NCBI GenBank assembly: GCA_031769625.1
Contig: JAUIMM010000739.1
Span: 1,240,001-1,304,000, forward strand
Direction: 5' to 3'
Source of the DNA: Taudactylus pleione
Lineage: Eukaryota; Chordata; Amphibia; Anura; Myobatrachidae
DNA length: 64,000 bases
A model generated the notes under the pieces. It searched no databases and had not been told where the DNA came from. It was given only the letters and a program-made list of their open reading frames with translations. Numbering within the stretch: the stretch's first letter is position 1; every line of letters begins with the position of its first letter. The position numbers and the translations under genes are program-made. Shown in pieces: positions 26,216 to 40,300 of this stretch.

Positions 26216-27799
26216 TCACACGTGAGAACAGGGCCGTGCAAGGCTGCAAAATTACACACAGCAGGTGAGAACAGGGCCGTGCAAGGCTGCAAAATTACAC
26301 ACAGCAGGTGAGAACAGGGCCGTGCAAGGCTGCAATATTACACACAGCAGGTGAGAACAGGGCCGTGCAAGGCTGCAAAATTACACACAGCAGGTGAGAA
26401 CATGGCCGTGCAAGGCTGCAATATTACACACAGCAGGTGAGATCAGGGCCGTGCAAGGCTGCAAAATTACACACAGCAGGCGAGAACAGGGCCGTGCAAG
26501 GCTGCAAAATTACACACAGCAGGTGAGAACAGGGCCGTGCAAGGCTGCAAAATTACACACAGCAGGTGAGATCAGGGCCGTGCAAGGCTGCAAAATTACA
26601 CACAGCAGGTGAGAACATGGCCGTGCAAGGCTGCAAAATTACACACAGCAGGTGAGATCAGGGCCGTGCAAGGCTGCAAAATTACACACAGCAGGTGAGA
26701 ACAGGGCCGTGCAAGGCTGCAAAATTACACACAGCAGGCGAGAACAGGGCCGTGCAAGGCTGCAAAATTACACACAGCAGGTGAGAACAGGGCCGTGCAA
26801 GGCTGCAAAATTACACACAGCAGGTGAGAACAGGGCCGTGCAAGGCTGCAAAATTACACAGCAGCTGAGAACAGGGCCGTGCAAGGCTGCAAAATTACAC
26901 ACAGCAGCTGAGAACAGGGCCGTGCAAGGCTGCAATATTACACACAGCAGGTGAGAACAGGGCTGTGCAAGGCTGCAAAATTACACACAGCAGGTGAGAA
27001 CAGGGCCGTGCAAGGCTGCAAAATTACACACAGCAGCTGAGAACAGGGCCGTGCAAGGCTGCAAAATTACACACAGCAGGTGAGATCAGGGCCGTGCAAG
27101 GCTGCAAAATTACACAGCAGGTGAGAACATGGCCGTGCAAGGCTGCAAAATTACACACAGCAGGTGAGATCAGGGCCGTGCAAGGCTGCAAAATTACACA
27201 CAGCAGGTGAGAACAGGGCCGTGTAAGGCTGCAATATTACACACAGCAGGTGAGAACATGGCCGTGCAAGGCTGCAAAATTACACACAGCAGCTGAGAAC
27301 AGGGCCGTGCAAGACTGCAAAATTACACACAGCAGGTGAGAACAGGGCCGTGCAAGGCTGCAATATTACACACAGCAGGTGAGAACAGGGCCGTGCAAGG
27401 CTGCAAAATTACACACAGCAGGTGAGAACATGGCCGTGCAAGGCTGCAATATTACACACAGCAGGTGAGATCAGGGCCGTGCAAGGCTGCAAAATTATAC
27501 ACAGCAGCTGAGAACAGGGCCGTGCAAGACTGCAAAATTACACACAGCAGGTGAGAACATGGCCGTGCAAGGCTGCAATATTACACACAGCAGGTGAGAT
27601 CAGGGCCGTGCAAGGCTGCAAAATTACACACAGCAGCTGAGAACAGGGCCGTGCAAGACTGCAAAATTACACAGCAGGTGAGAACAGGGCCGTGCAAGGC
27701 TGCAAAATTACACACAGCAGGTGAGAACAGGGCCGTGCAAGGCTGCAAAATTACACACAGCAGCTGAGAACAGGGCCGTGCAAGGCTGCAATATTACAT
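26216..27799. repeat. 43-bp minisatellite
   Basis: About 37 units with core GGGCCGTGCAAGGCTGCAA and AATTACACACAGCAG. Recurrent variants (AACATGG versus AACAGGG, GATCAGG, CAGCTGAG versus CAGGTGAG, AATATTAC versus AAAATTAC, CACAGCAG with two bases lost) are shuffled along the array. Confidence 0.96.
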
Positions 27800-29215
27800 A
27801 AGTGACGACTTCATGAAGGTAGAATAAAAGTGAATTAATGCCATTTCAACCAAATTGTATGGCAGACAGAAGAATTCAAAACACAAAGAGGAGAACCTCA
27901 CCAGGCGCTAGTGTGACTCAAAACTCTTTACAATTTATTAAGTAAATCCTGATACTTAGAAATTTGTTGCTGCTGCTAAGTATAAGGGGCTGGATCTTAT
28001 GTAAGAGTTCAACAGAAGAAAAAGCAGAAGGAAGAAGCATTCAGCCTGAAAGACGGAAGACAGAGAGACATGAACAGAACAATAATGCAGAATGAGCTGA
28101 AAAGTGTAGACGGAACTAATTCAGCACGAGACGTTACGGGGATATGTGAGGAGGATGAAGCACTGACTGATGTGAGGCATAGGGTGGAGGACCCTGGCCA
28201 GGAGGTCTTACATTCTGAAGGGAGAGAGTAAAAGAGACAGTAAGAGTCCGTAGGATGATACAACAGAAGGAGACTGAGGCTAATTTGAGTGCTGTAATAG
28301 GGTGGAAATTGAAGGGTGACTAGGCTGTAATAGCAGAAAGGCAGTATGTGACTGCAACGCTCCAGGAGCCGGGGAGAGGATGGGGAAGGTGTACAAAGCC
28401 GGCTGAGGACAGATCAGGCCCAGCGCAGTACAGGTAGAGCTTTGTTCCTGATCGAGGTAGGTAGCAATAGTTTGGAGGGCCATAAAGCAGGACCTGGCAC
28501 CTCCAGCTGACTGTACGGGGCCTGGAATGGGCCCCAATGGAGAGATTGCCGGAGCCTATCTGCAACTGGATTTAGGTCCTGATTCACTACGGATCACAAC
28601 TGAGATTGCAATAGCGATTGCGCACGCAGTTGTCACAAACTCTCGGACGGATTGTGGATGCGGCCCGTATTCAGGGAATTGGCTGGACCTATGCCTGAGG
28701 CGCGGAGTCTAATGTGCTGGCGGTATTCACCAGGGACCCTCGCAAGAAGGTATAGACTTTGCTGCGTCCGACACACTGGTCGAGGCCCTCAGATTAGGTT
28801 CCCCTATACAGGTGCTGGTGAGTACTGGATGTAGTGCAGAAGAATAACGTAGTCGACAGGCCGGGTCAATACCAAACAGACGAGACGGTATCGGAGCAGC
28901 AACAAGCCAAGGTCAGGATCAGGATAACAGGTCAGTACTAGAACGCTGGAGTATGGTATGGAGCCTATACTCTGGCACCTGTCTCCTGCAGGTCGGCGTG
29001 CGCGCGCTTCTAGGAGAGCCACGGCCGCCTGTACTTGTGAGGGGGACCCAGAGCTGACATCATGGCAGCAGGCGCCGGGGACTCTCCGTCCACTGCCGAC
29101 AGAGGTTCCAGTGCACTATGACAGCAGTCTCGCTGCAATATTATGATAATACATTGCAATCGCTATGCCGCCGCAGCATTACATAAGGATGCCCACTTTA
29201 CCTTACACACATCTG
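27800..29215. other. Gene-free stretch with dispersed-repeat scraps
   Basis: No supported gene. 28010-28260 is purine-rich. The segments near 28570-28680 and 29125-29190, with GATTGCAATAGCGATTGCG and TTGCAATCGCTATGCCGCCG, look like pieces of frog-type MITEs, but I cannot define ends. Confidence 0.35.
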
Positions 29216-29227
29216 TAATGTTTAGCA

Positions 29228-32200
29228 AGACTGAGAGACCATCAGTAACATAGAGTACCATCACATCCTCACACTCATTTACACAGGCTCTGACCTTACT
29301 CAGGAATTACTAACCTCATCACACACAGTGACTACACAAGACTGAGAGACCATCAGTAACATGGAGTACCATCACCGCCTCACACACACTTACACAGGCT
29401 CTGACCTTACTCAGGAATTACTAACCTCATCACACACAGTGATTACACAAGACTGAGACACCATCAGTAACAGTGAGTACCATCACAGCCTCACACACAC
29501 TTACACAGGCTCTGACCTTACTCAGGAATTACTAACCTCATCACACACACTGACTACACAAGATTGAGATACCATCAGTAACATGGAGTACCATCACAGC
29601 CTCACATACACTTACACAGGCTCTGACCTTACTCAGGAATTACTAACCTCATCACACACAGTGATTACACAAGACTGAGAAACCATCAGTAATATGGAGT
29701 ACCATCACATCCTCACACACACTTACACAGGCTCTGACCTTACTCAGGAATTACTAACCTCATCACACACAGTGATTACACAAGACTGAGAGACCATCAG
29801 TAACATGGAGTACCATCATAGCCTCACACACACACAGGCTCTGACCTTACTCAGGAATTACTAACCTCATCACACGCAGTGATTACACAAGACTGAGCTA
29901 CCATCAGTAACATGGAGTACCATCACATCCTCACACACACTTACACAGGCTCTGACCTTACTCAGGAATTACTAACCTCATCACACACAGTGATTACACA
30001 AGACTGAGAGACCATCAGTAACATGGAGTACCATCACAGCCTCACACACACTTACACAGGCTTACTCAGGAATTACTCACCTCATCACACACAATGACTA
30101 CACAAGACTGAGAGACCATCAGTAACATGGAGTACCATCACAGCCTCACACACACTTACACAGGCTTACTCAGGAATTACTCACCTCATCACACACAATG
30201 ACTACACAAGACTGAGAGACCATCAGTAACATGGAGTACCATCACAGCCTCACACACACTTACACAGGCTCTGACCTTACTCAGGAATTACTAACCTCAT
30301 CACACGCAGTGATTACACAAGACTGACATACCATCAGTAACATGGAGTACCATCATAGCCTCACACACACTTACACAGGCTCTGACCTTACTCAGGAATT
30401 ACTAACCTCATCACACACAGTGATTACACAAGACTGAGAAACCATCAGTAACATGGAGTACCATCACAGCCTCACACACACACAGGCTCTGACCTTACTC
30501 AGGAATTAATCACCTCATCACACACAGTGATTACACAAGACTGACATACCATCAGTAACATGGAGTACCATCACAGCCTCACACACACTTACACAGGCTC
30601 TGACCTTACTCAGGAATTACTAACCTCATCACACACAGTGATTACAGAAGACTGAGAGACCATCAGTAACATGGAGTACCATCACATTCTCACACACACT
30701 TACAAAGGCTCTGACCTTACTCAGGAATTACTCACCTCATCACAAACAGTGATTACACAAGACTGAGAGACCATCAGTAACATGGAGTACCATCACAGCC
30801 TCACACACACTTACACAGGCTTACTCAGGAATTACTCACCTCATCACACACAATGACTACACAAGACTGAGAGACCATCAGTAACATGGAGTACCATCAC
30901 AGCCTCACACACACTTACACAGGCTCTGACCTTACTCAGGAATTACTAACCTCATCACACACAGTGATTACACAAGACTGAGAGACCATCAGTAACATGG
31001 AGTACCATCACATTCTCACACACACTTACAAAGGCTCTGACCTTACTCAGGAATTACTCACCTCATCACAAACAGTGATTACACAAGACTGAGAAACCAT
31101 CAGTAAAATGGAGTACCATCACAGCCTCACACACACACTTACACAGGCTCTGACCTTACTCAGGAATTACTAACCTCATCACAAACAGTGATTACACAAG
31201 ACTGAGATACCATCAGTAACATGGAGTACCATCACAGCCTCACACACACTTACACAGGCTTACTCAGGAATTACTCACCTCATCACACACAATGACTACA
31301 CAAGACTGAGACCATCAGTAACATGGAGTACCATCACAGCCTCACACACACTTACACAGGCTCTAACCTTACTCAGGAATTACTATCCTCATCACACCCA
31401 GTGATTACACAAGACTGAGAGACCATCAGTAACATGGAGTACCATCACAGCCTCACACACACTTACACAGGCTCTGACCTTACTCAGGAATTACTAACCT
31501 CATCACACACAGTGATTACAGAAGACTGAGCTACCATCAGTAACATGGAGTACCATCACAGCCTCACACACACTTACACAGGCTCTGACCTTACTCAGGA
31601 ATTACTAACCTCATCACACACAGTGATTACACAAGACTGAGACACCATCAGTAACATGGAGTACCATCACATCCTCACACACACTTACACAGGCTCTGAC
31701 CTTACTCAGGAATTACTAACCTCATCACACGCAGTGATTACACAAGACTGAGAAACCATCAGTAAAATGGAGTACCATCACATCCTCACACACACTTACA
31801 CAGGCTCTGACCTTACTCAGGAATTACTAACCTCATCACACACAGTGACTACACAAGACTGAGACACCATCAGTAACATGGAGTACCATCACAGCCTCAC
31901 ACACACTTACACAGGCTCTGACCTTACTCAGGAATTACTAACCTCATCACACACAGTGATTACACAAGACTGAGATACCATCAGTAACATGGAGTACCAT
32001 CACAGCCTCACACACACTTACACAGGCTTACTCAGGAATTACTAACCTCATCACACACAGTGATTACACAAGACTGAGATCCCATCAGTAACATGGAATA
32101 CCATCACAGCCTCACACACACTTACACAGGCTCTGACCTTACTCAGGAATTACTAACCTCATCACACACAGTGACTACACAAGACTGAGAAACCATCAGT

Positions 32201-32311
32201 AACATGGAGTACCATCGTATCATCACACACACTTACACAGGCTCTGACCTTACTCAGGAATTACTAACCTCATCACACACAGTGATTACAGAAGACTGAG
32301 ATACCATCAGC
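29228..32311. repeat. 111-bp tandem repeat array
   Basis: About 28 units carrying ACCATCAGTAACATGGAGTA, CTTACTCAGGAATTACTAAC and CTCATCACACACAGTGATTA. The standard step is 111 bp. Some units lack the CTCTGACC block or a few bases of the CA-rich part. It joins directly to the 46-bp array. Confidence 0.96.
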
Positions 32312-33027
32312 ATTGTGCAGCATTCGGCACTGTCAGAGAGCTCGCAGATGTCAGTGAGGCTGCCGCGTCCGGGCTTCGTCAGAGAGCTTGCAGGTGTCAG
32401 TGAGGCTGTGGCGTCCGGGCACTGTCAGAGAGCTCGCAGATGTCAGTGAGGCTTCGGTGCCCATGCACTGTCAGAGAGCTCGCAGGTGTCAGTGAGGCTG
32501 CCGCGTCCGGACTCTGTCAGAGAGCTTGCAGGTGTCAGTGAGGCTGTGGCGTCCGGACTCTGTCAGAGAGCTCGCAGGTGTCAGTGAGGCTGCGGCGTCC
32601 ATGCACTGTCAGAGAGCTCGCAGGTGTCAGTGAGGCTGTGGCGTCCGGGCTCTGTCAGAGAGCTCGCAGATGTCAGTGAGGCTGTGGCATCCAGACACTG
32701 TCAGAGAGCTCGCAGATGTCAGTGAGGCTGTGGCGTCCAGACACTGTCAGAGAGCTCACAGGTGTCAGTGAGGCTGTGGCGTCCAGACACTGTCAGAGAG
32801 CTCGCAGGTGTCAGTGAGGCTGCAGCATCCAGACACTGTCAGAGAGCTCGCAGGTGTCAGTGAGGCTGCGGCGCCGGGCTCTGTCAGAGAGCTCGCAGGT
32901 GTCAGTGAGGCTGCAGCATTCGGCACTGTCAGGGTGCTCGCAAATGTCAGTGAGGCTGCGGCTTCCGGGCACTGTCAGAGAGCTCGCAGATGTCAGTGAG
33001 GCTGCGGCGTCCAGGCTCTGTCAGAGA
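32312..33027. repeat. 46-bp tandem repeat array
   Basis: About 15 units with core CTGTCAGAGAGCTCGCAG and TGTCAGTGAGGCTG, step 46 bp, with variation mainly in the linker GGCGTCCGGGC. Short open frames here only translate the repeat. Confidence 0.95.
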
Positions 33028-33660
33028 ATTGCGCAGGGTCGTATATCAGTAAGACGGGTCAGCAGATGGCCGCCATCCTCCTCTCTGAGCGCAGACATTT
33101 GCCGGCTGCACTAATACGCCCCCATTTATTTGGTCTAGTAATAAGATCCTGCATTTGGGTAGAGACTTTTCCAGATGTGAATAGTTTTCCTTCAGTATAA
33201 TACAGCAGGTACATGACCAGGGCCCATAGACCATCATCTACAGTACAATCAGTCCACATGTTGCCATATACTACATTTTACTTTTTATCCTATTTTATTT
33301 CCTAGGTTACAAAACCACAGAACACAAGGATGCATAGTAATAATGAAACAGGAGGTTTATTTTTTTTTGTTTGTTTGCCTATTAAAGAATTAGGGACATT
33401 TCCAAGGACACATTTCTATCCCTGGGACTGTCCCTAAAAATGAAGATCTGATGGTAACTATGAAGCTTTATAACACGAGGAGGCTTCTATTGGATGACTA
33501 TGAATTTCCTCACAGTCCCCGATATGTAATCACTGACGTCACTCAGAGGAAAATTACATGATGTCATCAACCAAATATAGGTAACAATGCAACACAGCCC
33601 AAATCATCGGTCCTGAGGCCAGGGACCACCATAGGGGGCACCTACATACTACACACTTAC
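33028..33660. other. Short unique stretch between arrays
   Basis: No supported gene. There is a T-run near 33360. This is the only stretch of more than 300 bp without tandem repeats in the last 35 kb. Confidence 0.4.
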
Positions 33661-33841
33661 AGGCATATTTACTAAAGTGAGAGTTATTAGAAGTGAGTTT
33701 TAGTAGAGATATTGCCCATAGCAACCAATCAGATTCTAGCTATTATCTTCTAGAAGGTGCTAGTTAAATGTTAAGTAGAATCTGATTGGTTTCTATGGGC
33801 AACTCAGTTCTAAAAACTCTCACTTTAGAAAATTTACCCCT
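33661..33841. mobile_element. Palindromic MITE
   Basis: Ends GCATATTTACTAAAGTGAGAG and CTCTCACTTTAGAAAATTTAC are inverted, as are the inner pair AACCAATCAGATTCTA and TAGAATCTGATTGGTTT. This palindrome with a CCAAT pair is typical of abundant amphibian MITEs. Target duplication is not clear. Confidence 0.78.
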
Positions 33842-33899
33842 CAGCACATTCAGGGACTTATCCATGTGCCGCCTCAGGTTTCTGAACACATGCTACAGA

Positions 33900-33915
33900 T
33901 ATATATATATATACA
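33900..33915. repeat. TA microsatellite at the array edge
   Basis: A short (TA)n run at the left edge of the 77-bp array. Confidence 0.7.
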
Positions 33916-34334
33916 CCTATGGTAGTTACACCCATGTGACAAGGAAGATGGGCCCCTCAGCTCTGTGCCCTATAGCAGCTGCCCCCCTTACACCTATGGT
34001 AGTTACACCCATGTGACAAGGAAGATGGTCCCCTCAGCTCTGGACCCCATAGCAGCTGCCCCCCTTACACCTATGGTAGTTACACCCATGTGACAAGGAA
34101 GATGGGCCCCTCAGCTCTGTGCCCTATAGCAGCTGCACCCCTTACACCTATGGTAGTTACACCCATGTGACAAGGAAGATGGTCCCCTCAGCTCTGGACC
34201 CCATAGCAGCTGCCCCCCTTACACCTATGGTAGTTACACCCATGTGACAAGGAAGATGGGCCCCTCAGCTCTGTGCCCTATAGCAGCTGCACCCCTTACA
34301 CCTATGGTAGTTACACCCATGTGACAAGGAAGAT

Positions 34335-37300
34335 GGTCCCCTCAGCTCTGGACCCCATAGCAGCTGCACCCCTTACACCTATGGTAGTTACACCCATGTG
34401 ACAAGGAAGATGCCCCCCTCAGCTCTGAGCCCTATAGTAGCTGCCCCCCTTACACCTATGGTAGTTACACCCATGTAACAAGGAAGATGGCCCCTCAGCT
34501 GTGGGCCCTATAGCAGCTGCACCCCTTACACCTATGGTAGTTACACCCATGTGACAAGGAAGATGGTCCCCTCAGCTCTGGACCCCATAGCAGCTGCCCC
34601 CCTTACACCTATGGTAGTTACACCCATGTGACAAGGAAGATGGGCCCCTCAGCTCTGTGCCCTATAGCAGCTGCCCCCTTACACCTATGGTAGTTACACC
34701 CATGTGACAGGGAAGATGCCCCCCTCAGCTCTGGACCCCATAGCAGCTGCACCCCTTACACCTATGGTAGTTACACCCATGTGACAAGGAAGATGCCCCC
34801 CTCAGCTCTGAGCCCTATAGTAGCTGCCCCCCTTACACCTATGGTAGTTACACCCATGTAACAAGGAAGATGGCCCCTCAGCTGTGGGCCCTATAGCAGC
34901 TGCACCCCTTACACCTATGGTAATTACACCCATATGACACGGAAGATGGCCCCTCAGCTCTGGGCCCTATAGCAGCTGCCCCCCTTACACCTATGGTAGT
35001 TACACCCATGTGACAAGGAAGATGCCCCCCTCAGCTCTGAGCCCTATAGTAGCTGCCCCCCTTACACCTATGGTAGTTACACCCATGTAACAAGGAAGAT
35101 GGCCCCTCAGCTGTGGGCCCTATAGCAGCTGCACCCCTTACACCTATGGTAATTACACCCACATGACACGGAAGATGGCCCCTCAGCTCTGGGCCCTATA
35201 GCAGCTGCACCCCTTACACCTATGGTAGTTACACCCATGTAACAAGGAAGATGGCCCCTCAGCTCTGGGCCCTATAGCAGCTGCACCCCTTACACCTATG
35301 GTAATTACACCCATATGACACGGAAGATGGCCCCTCAGCTCTGGGCCCTATAGCAGCTGCACCCCTTACACCTATGGTAGTTACACCCATGTGACAAGGA
35401 AGATGGCCCCTCAGCTCTGAGCCCTATAGCAGCTGCCCCCTTACACCTATGGTAGTTACACCCATGTGACAAGGAAGATGGCCCCTCAGGTCTGGGTCCT
35501 ATAGCAGCTGCACCCCTTACACCTATGGTAGTTACACCCATGTGACAAGGAAGATGGCCCCTCAGCTCTGAGCCCTATAGCAGCTGCCTCCTTACAACTA
35601 TGGTAGTTACACCCATGTGACAAGGAAGATGCCTCCCTCAGCTCTGGGCCCTATAGCAGCTGCCCCCCTTACACCTATGGTAGTTACACCCATGTGACAA
35701 GGAAGATGGCCCCCTCAGCTCTGGGCCCTATAGCAGCTGCACCCCTTACACCTATGGTAGTTACACACATGTAACAAGAAGATGGCCCCTCAGCTCTGGG
35801 CCCTATAGCAGCTGCACCCCTTACACCTATGGTAGTTACACCCATGTAACAAGGAAGATGGCCCCTCAGCTCTGAGCCCTATAGCAGCTGCACCCCTTAC
35901 ACCTATGGTAGTTACACCCATGTAACAAGGAAGATGGCCCCTCAGCTCTGGGCCCTATAGCAGCTGCACCCCTTACACCTATGGTAATTACACCCATATG
36001 ACACGGAAGATGGCCCCTCAGCTCTGGGCCCTATAGCAGCTGCACCCCTTACACCTATGGTAGTTACACCCATGTGATAAGGAAGATGGCCCCTCAGCTC
36101 TGGGCCCTATAGCAGTTGCACCCCTTACACCTATGGTAGTTACACCCATGTGACAAGGAAGATGGGCCCCTCAGCTCTGAGCCCTATAGCAGCTGCCCCC
36201 TTACACCTATGGTAGTTACACCCATGTAACAAGGAAGATGGCCCCTCAGCTCTGGGCCCTATAGCAGCTGCACCCCTTACACCTATGGTAATTACACCCA
36301 TATGACACGGAAGATGGCCCCTCAGCTCTGGGCCCTATAGCAGCTGCACCCCTTACACCTATGGTAGTTACACCCATGTGACAAGGAAGATGGGCCCCTC
36401 AGCTCTGAGCCCTATAGCAGCTGTAACCCTTACACCTATGGTAGTTACACCCATGTGACAAAGAAGATGGGTCCCTCAGCTCTGGGCCCTATAGTAGCTG
36501 CCCCCTTACACCTATGGTAGTTACACCCATGTGACAAGGAAGATGGCCCCTCAGCTCTGGGCCCTATAGCAGCTGCACCCCTTACACCTATGGTAGTTAC
36601 ACCCATGTGACAAGGAAGATGGCCCCTCAGGTCTGGGTCCTATAGCAGCTGCACCCCCTGCACCTATGGTAGTTACACCCATGTGACAAGGAAGATGGCT
36701 CCTCAGCTCTGGGCCCTATAGTTGCTGCCCCCTTACACATATGGTAGTTACACCCATGTGACAAGGAAGATGGGCCCCTCAGCTCTGTGCCCTATAGCAG
36801 CTGTAACCCTTACACATATGGTAGTTACACCCATGTGACAAGGAAGATGGCCCCCTCAGCTCTGGGCCCTATAGCAGCTGCCCCCCTTACACCTATGGTA
36901 GTTACACCCATGTGACAAGGAAGATGGCCCCTCAGCTCTGGGCCCTATAGCAGCTGCACCCCTTACACCTATGGTAGTTACACCCATGTGACAAGGATGA
37001 TGGGCCCACAGCTCTGGGCCCTATAGCAGCTGCACCCCTTACACCTATGGTAGTTACACCCATGTGTCAAGGAAGATGGCCCCTCAGGTCTGGGTCCAAT
37101 AGCAGCTGCACCCCCTGCACCTATGGTAGTTACACCCATGTGACAAGGAAGATGGCTCCTCAGCTCTGGGCCCTATAGTAGCTGCCCCCTTACACATATG
37201 GTAGTTACACCCATGTGACAAGGAAGATGGGCCCCTCAGCTCTGTGCCCTATAGCAGCTGTAACCCTTACACATATGGTAGTTACACCCATGTGACAAGG

Positions 37301-40300
37301 AAGATGGCCCCCTCAGCTCTGGGCCCTATAGCAGCTGCCCCCCTTACACCTATGGTAGTTACACCCATGTGACAAGGAAGATGGCCCCTCAGCTCTGGGC
37401 CCTATAGCAGCTGCACCCCTTACACCTATGGTAGTTACACCCATGTGACAAGGAAGATGGGCCCTCAGCTCTGGGCCCAATAGCAGCTGCACCCCTTACA
37501 CCTATGGTAGTTACACCCATGTGATAAAGAAGATGGGCCCTCAGCTCTGGGCCCTATAGCAGCTGCACCCCTTACACCTATGGTAGTTACACCCATGTGA
37601 CAAGGAAGATGGGCCCCTCAGCTCTGGGTACTATAGCAGCTGCCCCCTTACACCTATGGTAGTTACTCCCATGTGACAAGGAAGATTGGCCCCTCAGCTC
37701 TGGGCCCTATAGCAGCTGCACCCCTAGCACCTATGGTAGTTACACCCATGTGACAAGGAAGATGGGCCCCTCAGCTCTGGGCCCTATAGCAGCTGCACCC
37801 CTCGTACCTATGATAGTTACACCCATGTGACAAGGAAGATGGCTCCTCAGCTCTGGGCCCTATAGTAGCTGCCCCCTTACACATATGGTAGTTACACCCA
37901 TGTGACAAGGAAGATGGGCCCCTCAGCTCTGTGCCCTTTAGCAGCTGTAACCCTTACACATATGGTAGTTACACCTATGTGACAAGGAAGATGGCCCCCT
38001 CAGCTCTGGGCCCTATAGCAGCTGCCCCCCTTACACCTATGGTAGTTACACCCATGTGACAAGGAAGATGGCTCCTCAGCTCTGGGCCCTATAACAGCTG
38101 CACCCCTTACACCTATGGTAGTTACACCCATGTGACAATGAAGATGGGCCCCTCAGCTCTGGGCCCTATAGCAGCTGCACCCCTTACACCTATGGTAGTT
38201 ACACCCATGTGATATGGAAGATGGGCCCTCAGCTCTGGGCCCTATAGCAGCTGCAACCCTTACACCTATGGTAGTTACACCCATGTGACAAGGATGATGG
38301 GCCTCCAGCTCTGGGCCCTATAGCAGCTGCACCCCTTACACCTATGGTAGTTAGACCCATGTGACAAGGAAGATGGCCCCCTCAGCTCTGGGTACTATAG
38401 CAGCTGCCCTCTTACACCTATTGTAGTTTCTCCCATGTGACAAGGAAGATGGGCCCCTCAGCTCTGGGCCCTATAGCAGCTGCACCCCTTACACCTATGG
38501 TAGTTACACCCATGTGACAAGGAAGATGGGCCCCTCAGCTCGGCCCTATAGCAGCTGCACCCCTCGTACCTATGATAGTTACACCCATGTGACAAGGAAG
38601 ATGGCTCCTCAGCTCTGGGCCCTATAGTAGCTGCCCCCTTACACATATGGTAGTTACACCCATGTGACAAGGAAGATGGGCCCCTCAGCTCTGTGCCCTA
38701 TAGCAGCTGCACCCCCTGCACCTATGGTAGTTACACCCATGTGACAAGGAAGATGGGCCCCTCAGCTCTGGGCCCTATAGCAGCTGCCCCCCTTACACCT
38801 ATGGCAGTTACACCCATGTGACAAGGAAGATGGCTCCTCAGCTCTGGGCCCTATAGCAGCTGCACCCCTTACACCTATGGCAGTTACACCCATGTGACAA
38901 GGAAGATGGCTCCTCAGCTCTGGGCCCTATAGCAGCTGCAACCCTTACATCTATGGTAGTTACACCCATGTGACAATGAAGATGGGCCTCCAGCTCTGGG
39001 CCCTATAGCAGCTGCACCCCTTACACCTATAGTAGTTACACCCATGTGACAAGGAAGATGGGCCCCTCAGCTCTGGGTACTATAGCAGCTTTCCTCTTAC
39101 ACCTATGGTAGTTTCTCCCATGTGACAAGGAAGATGGGCCCCTCAGCTCTGGGCCCTATAGCAGCTGCACCCCTAGCACCTATGGTAGTTACACCCATGT
39201 GACAAGGAAGATGGGCCCCTCAGCTCTGGGCCCTATAGCAGCTGCCCCTTTACACCTATGGTAGTTACACCCATGTGACAAGGAAGATGGGCCCCTCAGC
39301 TCTGGGCCCTATAGCAGCTGCACCCCTCGTACCTATGATAGTTACACCCATGTGACAAGGAAGATGGGCCCCTCAGCTCTGGGCCCTATAGCAGCTGCAC
39401 CCCTAGTACCTATGGTAGTTACACCCATGTGACAAGGAAGATGGGCCCCTCAGCTCTGGCTCCCATAGCAGCTGCACCCCTTACACCTATGGTAGTTACA
39501 CCCATGTGACAAGGAAGATGGGCCCCTCAGCTCTGGGTACTATAGCAGCTTTCCCCTTACACCTATGGTAGTTTCTCCCATGTGACAAGGAAGATGGGCC
39601 CCTCAGCTCTGGGCCCTATAGCAGCTGCACCCCTAGCACCTATGGTAGTTACACCCATGTGACAAGGAAGATGGGCCCCTCAGCTCTGGGCCCTATAGCA
39701 GCTGCCCCTTTACACCTATGGTAGTTACACCCATGTGACAAGGAAGATGGGCGCCTCAGCTCTGGGCCCCATAGCAGCTGCCCCCCTTACACCTATGGTA
39801 GTTACACCCATGTGACAAAGAAGATGGGTCCCTCAGCTCTGAGCCCTAAAGCAGCTGCACCCTTACATCTATGGTAGTTACACCCATGTGACAATGAAGA
39901 TGGGCCTCCAGCTCTGGGCCCTATAGCAGCTGCACCCCTTACACCTATAGTAGTTACACCCATGTGACAAGGAAGATGGGCCCCTCAGCTCTGGGTACTA
40001 TAGCAGCTTTCCTCTTACACCTATGGTAGTTTCTCCCATGTGACAAGGAAGATGGGCCCCTCAGCTCTGGGCCCTATAGCAGCTGCACCCCTAGCACCTA
40101 TGGTAGTTACACCCATGTGACAAGGAAGATGGGCCCCTCAGCTCTGGGCCCTATAGCAGCTGCCCCTTTACACCTATGGTAGTTACACCCATGTGACAAG
40201 GAAGATGGGCCCCTCAGCTCTGGGCCCTATAGCAGCTGCACCCCTCGTACCTATGATAGTTACACCCATGTGACAAGGAAGATGGGCCCCTCAGCTCTGG

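Noticed and set aside
26394..26954. Open frames of 72 and 100 codons on the plus strand
   Set aside because: They are translations of the 43-bp minisatellite.
32808..33114. Short open frames of 63-86 codons
   Set aside because: They translate the 46-bp repeat and its edge.
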